Shown: piece by piece, positions 1 to 8,762 of the stretch
Layout of the letters: each line of letters opens with the position of its first letter
Position numbering within the stretch: the first letter of the stretch is position 1
NCBI GenBank assembly: GCA_024743055.1
Contig: JANSXH010000003.1
Location: forward strand, 186,001 to 250,000
Direction of reading: 5' to 3'
Origin: Pseudomonadota bacterium
GTDB lineage: Bacteria; Pseudomonadota; Alphaproteobacteria; Sneathiellales; Sneathiellaceae
Length of the DNA stretch: 64,000 nucleotides
Program-made: the position numbers and the translations under genes
The notes under the pieces: model-generated
Told to the model about the DNA's origin: nothing
Databases searched by the model: none
Seen by the model: only the letters and a program-made list of their open reading frames with translations

Positions 1-2014
1 CAACTACGAAACGGTGAAGCCGCTGCTTGAATCTCCACGCTCCGGTCGCGCCGGCATCCGTCCATTCCATGTCGCGGTCCGGCGGGCTGTCGGAAAGAAC
101 ATACCAACGGGCGGCATCGGCGCCGAACTTGTCGATGATGGCACCTGGGTCTACGACGTTTTTCTTTGACTTCGACATCTTTTCGATGCCGCCGACTTTG
201 ACCGGACGGCCATTGGCCAGTTCAATCAGGTCACCATTGTCGTTGGAGGTAACTTCTTCTGGAAGTAGCCATTCTCCGCTTTCGCTTCGATAGGTTTCAT
301 GGGTCACCATGCCCTGAGTAAACAGCCCATCAAACGGCTCATCTATGTGAGACCATCCAGTCTCTTTCATGGCGCGGGAATAAAAGCGAGAATACAGGAG
401 ATGCAAAATAGCGTGCTCAATCCCACCGATATATTGATCCACCGGCAACCAGTAATCGACCTTTTCCCGTTCAACAGGCTGTTCTGCACGAGGTGAGCAG
501 AAGCGTGCAAAATACCAGGAGGAATCAACAAAAGTATCCATGGTATCCGTATCGCGGACGGCTTCCTTGCCGCAGGAAGGACAGGGAACATGCTTCCAAC
601 TCGGGTGATGTTCCAAAGGACTGCCTGGTTTATCGAAGGTGACATCTTCGGGTAGTTTAACAGGAAGGTTTTCTTCCTTTTCAGCCACAACGCCGCAGGC
701 TTCACAATGGACAACTGGAATCGGGCATCCCCAATAGCGCTGTCGCGACAATCCCCAGTCCCGCAATCGATAATTCACAGTCGCGGAGCCTTTTCCGAGC
801 TCTTCGAGACGGCCAATGATTTCAGTTTTCGCGGATTCGATTTCGAGGCCATTGAGAAAATCTGAATTGATGATTTTTCCCGGGCCCGTATAGGCTTCAT
901 TCCCAATTTCAGGATTCTCATCCGGGCCAGATGCCACGACAGGCGTAACTTCCAGTCCATATTTGCGCGCAAAATCCAAGTCCCGCTGGTCATGAGCAGG
1001 GCACCCAAAAATGGCACCGGTTCCATATTCCATCAGCACAAAATTCGCCACATAGATCGGTAGCTTTTTCCCCTCAATGAAAGGATGCATAACTTCCAGA
1101 CCCGTATCCACTCCTCTTTTCTCGGCCTTTTCGATCACCTCTTCGCTGGTGCCCATCTGATGGCATTCAGCGATGAAATCGGCAATTTGATTGCTTTCTT
1201 TGGCCAGCCGTTGCGCCAAGGGGTGATCAGCCGAGACTGCCATGAAGCTTGCCCCGAACAGAGTGTCCGGACGGGTCGTATAAATCTCAAGGGGCTCTGT
1301 TTCGCCAACAATATCAAAGGAGACATGCGCGCCCTGTGACTTTCCGATCCAGTTTTGCTGCATAAGCCGCACCCGGTCCGGCCAGCGATCGAGATTTTCG
1401 AGGCTTTCCAGCAGATCCTGACTGTAGTCTGAAATCCGGAACATCCATTGATTAAGCTTGCGCTTTTCAACAACTGCACCGGATCGCCACCCTTTGCCAT
1501 CAATAACCTGTTCGTTGGCAAGGACGGTCATATCGACCGGGTCCCAGTTCACCCAGCTTTCCTTACGATAGACGAGGCCTTTTTCCAGGAAATCCAAAAA
1601 CAGCTTCTGCTGTTGGCCATAATATCCCGGATGGCAGGTCGCAATTTCTTTACTCCAGTCGAGTGACAACCCCATGCTTTTAAGTTCATCGCGCATATGA
1701 GCAATGTTGGCATAGGTCCATTCGGCCGGATGCACGCCCTGGTCCCGCGCTGCATTTTCTGCAGGTAGTCCAAAGGCATCCCAACCCATGGGATGAAGCA
1801 CATTGAAGCCTTGGGCTTTCTTGTAACGAGCGACAACGTCGCCCATGGTGTAATTGCGGACATGTCCGATATGGATGCGCCCGGAAGGATAGGGAAACAT
1901 CTCAAGCACATAGTATTTGGGCTTTGATGAGTCTGCCTCTGCTTCAAAGCATTTTTCCTGTTCCCAGGCGGCCTGCCATTTGGCCTCGACTTCTTTAGCA
2001 TTATAGCGGGACAT
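1..2014 (-). CDS. leuS: Leucyl-tRNA synthetase (3' end outside window)
   Basis: Class I aminoacyl-tRNA synthetase that charges tRNA-Leu with leucine in the cytoplasm. Reading the minus strand from the ATG at 2014 gives [14 protein letters not shown] and then the class I signature in the form [11 protein letters not shown] (about 1840-1890). Internal editing-domain sequence follows, and the KMSKS-type loop ([10 protein letters not shown]) lies near 155-185. About 671 codons are present. The family is usually about 860 residues, so the C-terminal anticodon-binding region lies left of the window. No internal stop is seen in this frame. It is followed downstream on the same strand by nothing visible and preceded by the DUF3576 lipoprotein gene. 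The family assignment is very secure. Confidence 0.96.
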   Translation of the reverse strand, partial: MSRYNAKEVEAKWQAAWEQEKCFEAEADSSKPKYYVLEMFPYPSGRIHIGHVRNYTMGDVVARYKKAQGFNVLHPMGWDAFGLPAENAARDQGVHPAEWTYANIAHMRDELKSMGLSLDWSKEIATCHPGYYGQQQKLFLDFLEKGLVYRKESWVNWDPVDMTVLANEQVIDGKGWRSGAVVEKRKLNQWMFRISDYSQDLLESLENLDRWPDRVRLMQQNWIGKSQGAHVSFDIVGETEPLEIYTTRPDTLFGASFMAVSADHPLAQRLAKESNQIADFIAECHQMGTSEEVIEKAEKRGVDTGLEVMHPFIEGKKLPIYVANFVLMEYGTGAIFGCPAHDQRDLDFARKYGLEVTPVVASGPDENPEIGNEAYTGPGKIINSDFLNGLEIESAKTEIIGRLEELGKGSATVNYRLRDWGLSRQRYWGCPIPVVHCEACGVVAEKEENLPVKLPEDVTFDKPGSPLEHHPSWKHVPCPSCGKEAVRDTDTMDTFVDSSWYFARFCSPRAEQPVEREKVDYWLPVDQYIGGIEHAILHLLYSRFYSRAMKETGWSHIDEPFDGLFTQGMVTHETYRSESGEWLLPEEVTSNDNGDLIELANGRPVKVGGIEKMSKSKKNVVDPGAIIDKFGADAARWYVLSDSPPDRDMEWTDAGATGAWRFKQRLHRFVV

Positions 2015-2125
2015 AAATTCTGAATTCCGTCCTGATGTCTTTAAAGTATTGTTGAGTGCCGCGCGCTCTCAAGGTGCCTCTTTTTAATAGTGACAATCTT
2101 GTATCGGCTGGCGCGGAGTATAGGT

Positions 2126-2665
2126 TTATTGACCTTCCCGCGCCACCCTCAGTTCCCGGGCGCGCGTAAGAATAGCGTTTTCGATATCTGTGGTAATTTT
2201 CGGGGTCAGCTCTACCGGGATCCATTGATTGCTGGTGTCTTGGTTCTGCTTGAAGGCAGACACCCGAATTCCGTCAGCCCGAAGGCGCCGGTCCAGAATA
2301 TAGACGGTGAGTTTAAACCGTTCTCCCGGAGAATCCGGTGGCGTGTACCAATCAGTTATGATCACGCCGCCAAATGGATCAGCTGAGGACAAAGGCATAA
2401 AGGCTAATGTGTCGAGGGAAGCGCGCCACAGATAGGCATTAACGCCGAGTCCGCCGCCGCCGCCGCCATCCTGAAGTGACTTGTCGTCATCTCCTCCTAA
2501 AATGCCGCCGGATCCAAAAATCGTTTGTCTGGGACCCGCGCCCGTATCAGTGACTACACCATCCACTTTTTCCGGAAAAACAGCGTCACCACCGCTGCAT
2601 CCTGCAAGGATGATTGCAATGCCCAAAACACCAACAGAAAGCAGTTTTTTGGACAGCTTACTCAT
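2126..2665 (-). CDS. DUF3576-family lipoprotein
   Basis: Small exported lipoprotein of unknown function, 179 aa. The N-terminus has a charged start, a hydrophobic stretch and a lipobox (LAGC, Cys at about residue 23), so it should be lipidated and anchored in a membrane. A glycine-rich linker follows (GDDDKSLQDGGGGGG), then a conserved region with LGVNAYLWRASLDTL, which I recognise as the DUF3576 family common next to leuS in Alphaproteobacteria. A GAGGA ribosome-binding site stands about 9 bases before the ATG. It lies 112 bases upstream of leuS on the same strand and is probably co-transcribed with it. A link to outer-membrane assembly is sometimes suggested by such neighbourhoods but is not shown here. 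Confidence 0.85.
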   Translation of the reverse strand: MSKLSKKLLSVGVLGIAIILAGCSGGDAVFPEKVDGVVTDTGAGPRQTIFGSGGILGGDDDKSLQDGGGGGGLGVNAYLWRASLDTLAFMPLSSADPFGGVIITDWYTPPDSPGERFKLTVYILDRRLRADGIRVSAFKQNQDTSNQWIPVELTPKITTDIENAILTRARELRVAREGQ

Positions 2666-3075
2666 TATCCATTTCCTCTAGTCTCATTAACTCCAGATTC
2701 GATATTCTTTGCCCAATCTGAAATATCACAAATTTGAATCCCGGCACTCTACTTCAGCTTTGTCCTGCCTACAACTACGGATAACAAGAATTCACTAATT
2801 TTGGTGCCTAATTTCTATTGTGATTATGTTGAAGGATTAAGCGTTGGGATCTTTGAACTGTTACCCAGAAACCACAGTCCGATTTTTACGCCCTACCGCT
2901 GTGTGATACAGAAATAAAGTGTGATCAAGCTCACTTGTTCAAACACCTTATCCCATTGTTAATGTTCCTGGACCTTCGGACTAATTTTTCCCAAAGGCCA
3001 ATAAGTTACCTCTACCTAACAAACCTTTGTTCAATTCTATTTACTCTTGCTTGAAACAAGCAGAGAGGAGAAAAA
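2666..3075 (+). promoter_or_regulatory. Divergent intergenic region with CRP-like palindrome
   Basis: This is a 410-base AT-rich gap between the divergent DUF3576 gene and the first porin, with no credible ORF. At 2920-2935 it carries TGTGA-N6-TCACT inside an AAG...CTTG context, which matches the classical CRP/FNR-family half sites. It sits about 140 bases before the porin ATG. A short GCTTG-AAA-CAAGC hairpin (3049-3061) lies just before the GAGAGGAG ribosome-binding site. The -10/-35 elements cannot be assigned with confidence. Regulation of the porin by a CRP-like protein is an inference from the motif alone. Confidence 0.4.
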
Positions 3076-4116
3076 ATGAAAAACGTAATCTTGGGCACAA
3101 CAGCTCTCGTTGCGGCGACGGCTCTATCCGCGGGGTCTGCTTCTGCTGCAGAGAAAATCGCTCTTGAGCTTGGCGGTTATTTTACCGCATCTTTCTATGG
3201 TGCAAGCTATGACGGCCCTGACCGTCTACCAACCAAAGCTCAGCATGAAGGAGAAGTTCACTTCACCGGGAAAACAACTTTGGACAATGGGCTCGAAATT
3301 GGGGTTCAGGTCCAGTTGGAAGCTCGTGCTACTAACGACCAGGTTGACGAAGCATTCATGTGGTTCTCTGGTGCCTTCGGTCGTGTAAACGTTGGTTCTG
3401 AAAATTCCGCATCTTACCTGATGCATACTTTCGGCACCTCTCCGGTACCAGATTGGGGCCTGAATGATGCCAATGCTAATGCGACAAATGTAACGCCAGC
3501 AACTGCAACTACCGGCATCAGTGATGCAGATAAGATTACTTACTTTACACCACGCTTTGCTGGATTCCAATTAGGTGCCTCCTACACGCCTGATGGGTCA
3601 TGTGAAAGTGGTGCGACTTGTCGGCCATTTGATCCTATCAATCTGGAAGGTGTTAATCAGGAGGAAGAAGCATATTCAATTGGCGTGAACTACGTGCAAA
3701 CTTTCAATGCCATTGATGTTCGCGCATCTCTTGGGTATGAGCTTACCAATGCTGGTCTTGCTGGACAGGATGACCGGGAAGAAACTTCAGCCGGTGTCGC
3801 AATCGGCATTGCAGGCTTTAAGTTTGGTGGGTCTTACAAGAAAACGGATAACTTCCTTTCCGCAAACGATCTAGATACATATGAAGCTAATCTGACATAT
3901 GGCATGGGCGCTTGGCGTGCCGGTGTTCAATATGCATATGTCAAACCGGAAGCGGCGGACTCTGATGTTCAGGCTGTCGTCATTGGCGGTCAGTATGTGC
4001 TTGGTCCGGGAATCACTGCCTTCGGTGGTGTTCAGTTATGGGACGGTGATTCAAATGCCGACATCACCGCGCAAGACACTCAAGTATATTTCGTAGGTAC
4101 CAAACTTTCCTTCTAA
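3076..4116 (+). CDS. Outer-membrane porin, paralogue 1
   Basis: Beta-barrel outer-membrane porin for passive uptake of small hydrophilic solutes, 346 aa. A signal peptide ends in SAGSASA before AEKI (about residue 24). The mature part has alternating aromatic/polar strands (LGGYFTASFYGASYD, FRGKTTLDNGLEIGVQVQLE), an acidic constriction-loop-like segment, and the C-terminal aromatic VYFVGTKLSF. A terminal Phe is needed for BAM recognition. This fits the Rhodobacter-type porin family (porin_4/Gram-negative porin). A GAGAGGAG ribosome-binding site precedes the ATG. A very similar paralogue follows 294 bases downstream. Most substitutions between them fall in the loop regions (for example residues 137-152 and 173-190), which suggests different surface or pore properties. 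Confidence 0.93.
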   Translation: MKNVILGTTALVAATALSAGSASAAEKIALELGGYFTASFYGASYDGPDRLPTKAQHEGEVHFTGKTTLDNGLEIGVQVQLEARATNDQVDEAFMWFSGAFGRVNVGSENSASYLMHTFGTSPVPDWGLNDANANATNVTPATATTGISDADKITYFTPRFAGFQLGASYTPDGSCESGATCRPFDPINLEGVNQEEEAYSIGVNYVQTFNAIDVRASLGYELTNAGLAGQDDREETSAGVAIGIAGFKFGGSYKKTDNFLSANDLDTYEANLTYGMGAWRAGVQYAYVKPEAADSDVQAVVIGGQYVLGPGITAFGGVQLWDGDSNADITAQDTQVYFVGTKLSF

Positions 4117-4137
4117 TTTGCGTTAGAAGATGTACTG

Positions 4138-4165
4138 ATAGGGGCAGGTCTTGACCTGTCCCTAT
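4138..4165 (+). terminator. Stem-loop terminator after porin 1
   Basis: The inverted repeat ATAGGGGCAGGTC / GACCTGTCCCTAT has a two-base loop and one G-T pair and starts 21 bases after the porin stop. The T-run is weak (ATTGTCAT), so termination may be partial. The remaining gap to 4410 shows no gene. Confidence 0.65.
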
Positions 4166-4410
4166 TGTCATACGCTCCTTTTTAACCAATTTTGTCGTCT
4201 ATTGCCTGAAAGCCTTTGAAAAGCCTAATGAGTTAGATTGTGTCTTTTTGAGCACAGTCGGGTTTTTTCGAAAAAAAGCGCAGGCTCTACCGCTTGACCA
4301 GTCGGCCATTAACCTTCTTTACTCGCACTTGGCTAACGGGGTCTTTGCACCCCAGCGTCTGTTTTTAATCTAGTTCTCTAGCTTGCAAGTATGAGCAGAG
4401 GGGAGACAAA

Positions 4411-5451
4411 ATGAAAAATGTAATCTTGGGTACGACAGCTCTTGTTGCTGCGACGGCTCTCACAGCAGGGTCCGCCTCTGCTGCTGATAAAATTCAGCTA
4501 TCCTTGGGCGGTTACTTTACGGCGTCATTCTATGGTGCCAGCTATGACGGTCCTGACCGTCTGCCTACGAAAGCACAGCACGAAGGTGAAGTGCATTTCC
4601 GCGGTAAGACAACTTTGGACAATGGTCTTCAGATTGGTGTTCAGGTTGAGCTTGAAGCCCGTGCAACGAACGACCAGGTCGACGAAGCCTACATGTGGTT
4701 CTCTGGTGCCTTCGGTCGTGTAAACGTTGGTTCTGAAAACTCAGCTGCATATTTGATGCACACATTCGGTACCTCTCCGGTTCCGGATTGGGGTCTGAAC
4801 TCACCAAACGCAACAGCGGTTGCTAACTCATTCCCATCAACATCTGCTAACAGCATCAGTGACGCAGACAAGATCACCTACTTCACACCACGCTTTGCTG
4901 GCTTCCAGCTTGGTGCTTCTTACACACCTGATGCATCTTGTGAAACAGGCGGCGGTTGCTCACCTTATGCACCGATCAACCTCACAGGTAATCAGGGCGA
5001 AGAAGCCTATTCATTTGGTGCCAACTATGTACAGTCCTTCAACGCTGTAGATGTTCGCGCTTCTCTTGGATATGAAATCACAATCGCAGGTATCGCAGGC
5101 CAGGACGATCGTGAAGCGATTACCGGTGGTGTTGCTATCGGTATTGCCGGCTTCAAGTTTGGTGGTTCTTATAAGAACCTCGACAACTTCCTGTCTGCTA
5201 ACGACAGGGAAAACTGGGAAGCTAACGTGACTTATGGCATGGGTCCATGGCGCGCTGGTGTACAGTATGCATACATCAAACCTGATGCTGCTGACTCGGA
5301 TGTACAGGCTGTTGTCATCGGTGGTCAGTATACACTTGGCCCAGGAATTACTGCCTTTGGTGGTGTCCAGCTTTGGGATGGTGATTCAAATGCAGACATC
5401 ACTGCTCAGGATACACAGGTTTACTTCATTGGTACGAAACTCTCCTTCTAA
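4411..5451 (+). CDS. Outer-membrane porin, paralogue 2
   Basis: Second 346-aa porin, collinear with the first along its whole length and with the same signal peptide (cleavage after SAGSASA) and the same C-terminal VYFIGTKLSF. Synonymous differences are spread through most of the gene. A block covering MWFSGAFGRVNVGSEN, however, is identical at the nucleotide level (porin 1 about 3358-3404, porin 2 about 4693-4739). The ribosome-binding site is GAGGGGAG. It has its own upstream region and its own strong terminator, so it is probably a separate transcription unit. Tandem porins of this kind are usually expressed under different nutrient or osmotic conditions. Which one dominates cannot be told from sequence. 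Confidence 0.93.
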   Translation: MKNVILGTTALVAATALTAGSASAADKIQLSLGGYFTASFYGASYDGPDRLPTKAQHEGEVHFRGKTTLDNGLQIGVQVELEARATNDQVDEAYMWFSGAFGRVNVGSENSAAYLMHTFGTSPVPDWGLNSPNATAVANSFPSTSANSISDADKITYFTPRFAGFQLGASYTPDASCETGGGCSPYAPINLTGNQGEEAYSFGANYVQSFNAVDVRASLGYEITIAGIAGQDDREAITGGVAIGIAGFKFGGSYKNLDNFLSANDRENWEANVTYGMGPWRAGVQYAYIKPDAADSDVQAVVIGGQYTLGPGITAFGGVQLWDGDSNADITAQDTQVYFIGTKLSF

Positions 5452-5473
5452 TCGAAGGCTGATATCTAACCAG

Positions 5474-5510
5474 AAGGGGCAAGCTTTGGCTTGCCCCTTT
5501 TTTTGTTGCC
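5474..5510 (+). terminator. Strong Rho-independent terminator after porin 2
   Basis: Perfect stem AAGGGGCAAGC / GCTTGCCCCTT around a TTTG loop, followed directly by a run of seven or more T. It begins 22 bases after the porin stop and ends before the sulfotransferase gene. Confidence 0.92.
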
Positions 5511-5555
5511 GAATAAGATACCGACCACTTCCTCTAAACCATATGAGTTGACATT

Positions 5556-6401
5556 ATGGGCGGCATAATCTGGCTGGCATCTTATCCGAAATCCGGCAAT
5601 ACCTGGTTGCGGGCATTTCTGCAGAATTTGCTGAAGAATGCGGATCTGCCCGCGGATATAAATCAGTTGGATCAGTTTGCCTATAGTGACAGTCACGTAA
5701 CTTGGTATGAAAAAGCAAATGGCGCACCCATCACAGGGCTTTCTCCGCAGGAAATTGCGGCGCTGGTACCGAGAGTTCAGCGTCTCATGACATCCAGCAA
5801 ACCGGAATCAGTTTTCGTAAAGACTCATAATATGATGGCTAAAAACTGGGACACTCCGATGATTAGCCTGACAGAGACGGCAGGTGTTTTTCATGTTGTG
5901 CGTAATCCCCTTGACGTCACGTTAAGCCTTGCGGATCATTACGGCTTCTCTGCTGAAGATGCCATTGACTTTATGAATAACCCTCAAGCTGCAACAGTCC
6001 AGGACTTGGTGAATGTTCCCCAGGCCTATGGAACCTGGTCAGAGCATTATAAGTCCTGGTCTAATTTTAATCCGGACTATTATTGTCGCCTAAGATATGA
6101 AGACATGTTGCTCAAGCCAGAGAAAACATTTGTCCAGGCCGCAAAATTTCTCCAAATTAAGCCGCCAAAAAACAGGCTGCATAAAGCTATAAGACATTCC
6201 TCCTTCAAGACTCTACAGAATCAGGAAAAAGACAAAGGATTTAAAGAGAGATCCAACAAGTCGGAAAAGTTTTTTAGACGGGGAAAAGCAGGTCAATGGA
6301 AAGCGGAGCTTTCAGAAGATCAAGTAAATAAAATAGTCGACAATCATTTCGACGTGATGAAAGACCTTGGCTATCTTCCAAAACACCGGCGAGAGGGATA
6401 G
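5556..6401 (+). CDS. Sulfotransferase-domain protein, copy 1
   Basis: Soluble PAPS-dependent sulfotransferase-family protein of 281 aa, which would move a sulfuryl group to a hydroxyl or amine of an unknown acceptor. The 5'-phosphosulfate loop is SYPKSGNTWLRAFL (residues 8-21). The 3'-phosphate-binding segment is VVRNPLDVTLSLADHYG (about 115-131). A C-terminal KAGQWK segment corresponds to the GxxGxWK PAPS-binding motif. A homologous gene starts 8 bases downstream, so the two form an operon. The porin terminator lies directly upstream, so a promoter should lie in 5511-5555 or transcription may read through. The acceptor, whether a glycan, lipid or small molecule, cannot be predicted. Confidence 0.86.
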   Translation: MGGIIWLASYPKSGNTWLRAFLQNLLKNADLPADINQLDQFAYSDSHVTWYEKANGAPITGLSPQEIAALVPRVQRLMTSSKPESVFVKTHNMMAKNWDTPMISLTETAGVFHVVRNPLDVTLSLADHYGFSAEDAIDFMNNPQAATVQDLVNVPQAYGTWSEHYKSWSNFNPDYYCRLRYEDMLLKPEKTFVQAAKFLQIKPPKNRLHKAIRHSSFKTLQNQEKDKGFKERSNKSEKFFRRGKAGQWKAELSEDQVNKIVDNHFDVMKDLGYLPKHRREG

Positions 6402-6409
6402 AGGATATT

Positions 6410-7249
6410 ATGGGATCTATCGTCTGGCTGGCCTCTTATCCAAAATCTGGAAACACTTGGATGCGGGTCTTTTTGAACAACTATCTGTCCGGCCCAAATC
6501 ATGGCGCAGATCTTGATAACTTGGATGTGTTGACTTTGGGAGGGTCCAGCAAGACAAATTATGCGCCGATTGCCAATCAGTCTGTTGAGAACTTGTCGGA
6601 TGCGGAAACCATGTCGCTGACACCAGCGGCCCATCACTATATGGCCTCTCGCCAACCCGGTCCGGTGTTTGTTAAAACCCATAATATCAGGGCGCCGCAA
6701 CTTGGCGTTCCCATGATTACACCAGAAGTAACCTCGGCCGGAGTCTACATCGTTCGCAATCCTTTGGATGTTGTGATTTCAGTCGCCGATCATTACGGGA
6801 TGACTTTGGATAAAGCAGTAGACTTCCTTGAAAATGTCAATGCCAACACGGCGGAGGATGAGAAGATGGTTCGCCAAGTGTTCAGTACCTGGAGCAACCA
6901 TGTCCAGAGCTGGACCGAAGGGGCATCCTTCCCAGTTGAGGTGATCCGTTATGAAGACATGCTCTCTCATCCGACAGCAAGCTTTAAAAAAGTGCTGAAT
7001 CTTGTGCGGGTTAAACCGGAAACTACAAACCTTAAAAAGGCTATCAAGCTTTCATCCTTCAAAGTGTTGCAGAACAAAGAAAAAAAGTCCGGTTTTTCCG
7101 AGCGTTCTCGCTATAGCGAAGCCTTTTTCCGTCGAGGCACTGCCGGGCAATGGAAGAAGACTCTGAATACGGATCAGGTAAAGCGAATTATTGAAGCGCA
7201 CTATGATCAAATGAAGAAACTGAACTACATTCCAAAGGAATACCTGTAG
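6410..7249 (+). CDS. Sulfotransferase-domain protein, copy 2
   Basis: Paralogue of the preceding gene, 279 aa, with the same motif set: SYPKSGNTWMRVFL at residues 8-21, IVRNPLDVVISVADHYG near 115, and TAGQWKK near the C-terminus. The two share the framework but differ through the central acceptor-binding portion. This looks like an old tandem duplication with divergence of acceptor specificity rather than a recent copy. A GAGAGG/GAGGATATT ribosome-binding region overlaps the end of copy 1, which implies translational coupling. No terminator is visible in the 236 bases that follow. Confidence 0.86.
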   Translation: MGSIVWLASYPKSGNTWMRVFLNNYLSGPNHGADLDNLDVLTLGGSSKTNYAPIANQSVENLSDAETMSLTPAAHHYMASRQPGPVFVKTHNIRAPQLGVPMITPEVTSAGVYIVRNPLDVVISVADHYGMTLDKAVDFLENVNANTAEDEKMVRQVFSTWSNHVQSWTEGASFPVEVIRYEDMLSHPTASFKKVLNLVRVKPETTNLKKAIKLSSFKVLQNKEKKSGFSERSRYSEAFFRRGTAGQWKKTLNTDQVKRIIEAHYDQMKKLNYIPKEYL

Positions 7250-7485
7250 GTCGATCATGTTTTAAACAGGCAAATTTTACGAAAGATTAACCATAAATAC
7301 AGTGATTTGCAGATTTTGGACTGTAAATTCAAACTTTCTGCAAGATATCAGGTTTTAAGTATTTATGTTGTGATCACTGGCAATCTCCCCACTTTTGGTT
7401 TTCACTAAGATCGTTGCGGCCTGGAATTGAGGCTTTCATCTGTAAATGCTAGGGTCAAATAAACCTAATTGAAGAAGCAGAAGAT

Positions 7486-8178
7486 ATGGCCACTGTTGAT
7501 AATCCTGTTGATCGAGAAATCACAGAAAATCTGACTCGAATTAGAGATCGCATCTCTGCGACAGCGCAAAAGTGGTCTCGTGCGGCGACAGACGTGGAGC
7601 TAGTCGCCGTGAGCAAAAAGCAACCGATAGAACGATTGGAAGCCGCACTCAAGGCTGGCCACAGGATCTTTGGCGAGAACCGGGTTCAGGAAGCAAAGGC
7701 TAAATGGCCAGAGTTGAAGTCAAGATACATGGATGTTCAGCTGCACCTGATTGGCCCATTGCAAACAAATAAGGCAAAGGAAGCTGTGGCCCTGTTTGAT
7801 GTTATTCAATCCGTCGACCGATTGAAGTTGGCACGGATCCTGGCCAAGGAGATGGCTGACGCAGATCGACAAATCCCCGTCTATATCCAAGTTAATACGG
7901 GCGAAGAGGAACAAAAGGCTGGAGTTGGCCCAGGAGAAGCAGACGATTTCATTCGCCAATGTCGCGAGGATGTCGGGCTGGATGTACAGGGTCTGATGTG
8001 TATTCCGCCCGCCGGAGAACAGCCAGCCCCCCATTTCGCGCTCCTTGTCAAAATTGCCGACAGGAATGGTATAAAAAAACTCAGCATGGGGATGAGTGCG
8101 GATTTTGAGACGGCTGTCCAATTGGGCGCAACTTCTGTGCGGGTCGGAACCGGGGTTTTCGGTTTACGGACCGAATGA
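7486..8178 (+). CDS. YggS/PLPBP family pyridoxal-phosphate homeostasis protein
   Basis: Cytoplasmic single-domain PLP-binding protein (230 aa) that buffers vitamin B6 and keeps amino-acid and keto-acid pools balanced. It has no known catalytic activity. The PLP-binding lysine lies in LVAVSKKQP (about residues 37-45). The family motif FGENRVQEAKAKWP, the LHLIGPLQTNKAKEA segment, and the C-terminal LSMGMSADFETAVQLGATSVRVGTGVFG phosphate-binding region are all present. Length is normal for the family. The start is preceded by GAAGAAG. It converges with the L,D-transpeptidase gene, and the two 3' ends overlap by 15 bases. Confidence 0.95.
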   Translation: MATVDNPVDREITENLTRIRDRISATAQKWSRAATDVELVAVSKKQPIERLEAALKAGHRIFGENRVQEAKAKWPELKSRYMDVQLHLIGPLQTNKAKEAVALFDVIQSVDRLKLARILAKEMADADRQIPVYIQVNTGEEEQKAGVGPGEADDFIRQCREDVGLDVQGLMCIPPAGEQPAPHFALLVKIADRNGIKKLSMGMSADFETAVQLGATSVRVGTGVFGLRTE

Positions 8179-8709
8179 TCCAGTATTCACTGCTTTCGGA
8201 TGGATGACGATATGACTTTCGGGACTGAGTTCTGAAAGTAGGAGAATCATGTCCTGTTTTTTTAAGGCTATGCATCCTTCCGTCGGACTGTAATCAGACT
8301 GAGCTATATGCATAAATATACAGCTTCCCATACCCGGGACCGGCGGAGAATCATTATGACCAAGAACGACCACAAAGTCATAGAGATCGTCATCCCGCCA
8401 AATTTTCTCGTGACGCCCGTCAAATGGAAGCTCAACCGGGCGATTGTAGAGGGTGTTATCTGGATCATCACACCAGCCATCGGATGGTTTAATCTCCTGA
8501 GTGAGTAGATTGCAGTCAGGTGCAGGGGATTTGTCGGCTCGAAAGAGGAGTCGGCGTAAAGGATATCGACCAATCGGCGTTGCATGATCTCCTTCACGTT
8601 TTTCTCGGATTATTCCGGACTTACCTAGGGCGCACGGAAAGGAGAGTTTCCCGTAGGTAAGAGTGCCGGTAGATCCGCCTTTGGAGATAACTTGAATATC
8701 CATTCTCAT
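8164..8709 (-). CDS. YkuD-type L,D-transpeptidase family protein
   Basis: Small L,D-transpeptidase catalytic-domain protein (181 aa), expected to act on peptidoglycan stem peptides in the periplasm by forming 3-3 or lipoprotein cross-links. The catalytic signature is seen as HIAQSDYSPTEGCIAL (about residues 137-152), with the conserved His, Gly and nucleophilic Cys. An earlier LGHND segment and GDHATPIGRYPL also fit the family. No signal peptide is evident at the annotated ATG, which is odd for a periplasmic enzyme. Export may use an unusual route, or the protein may belong to the cytosolic-looking DUF-type branch of the family. The 3' end overlaps the convergent YggS gene. Confidence 0.88.
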   Translation of the reverse strand: MRMDIQVISKGGSTGTLTYGKLSFPCALGKSGIIREKREGDHATPIGRYPLRRLLFRADKSPAPDCNLLTQEIKPSDGWCDDPDNTLYNRPVELPFDGRHEKIWRDDDLYDFVVVLGHNDSPPVPGMGSCIFMHIAQSDYSPTEGCIALKKQDMILLLSELSPESHIVIHPKAVNTGSFGP

Positions 8710-8762
8710 AGTCTAACGCCGACTAGCAATTCTGTCATTAACGGACGGCTAGGAAGCCGAGA

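Noticed and set aside
4278..4314. Minus-strand sequence resembling a tRNA D-arm (GGCCGACTGGTCAAGCGGTAGAGC)
   Set aside because: No acceptor, anticodon or T arm could be folded around it, so it is not called as a tRNA or tRNA remnant.
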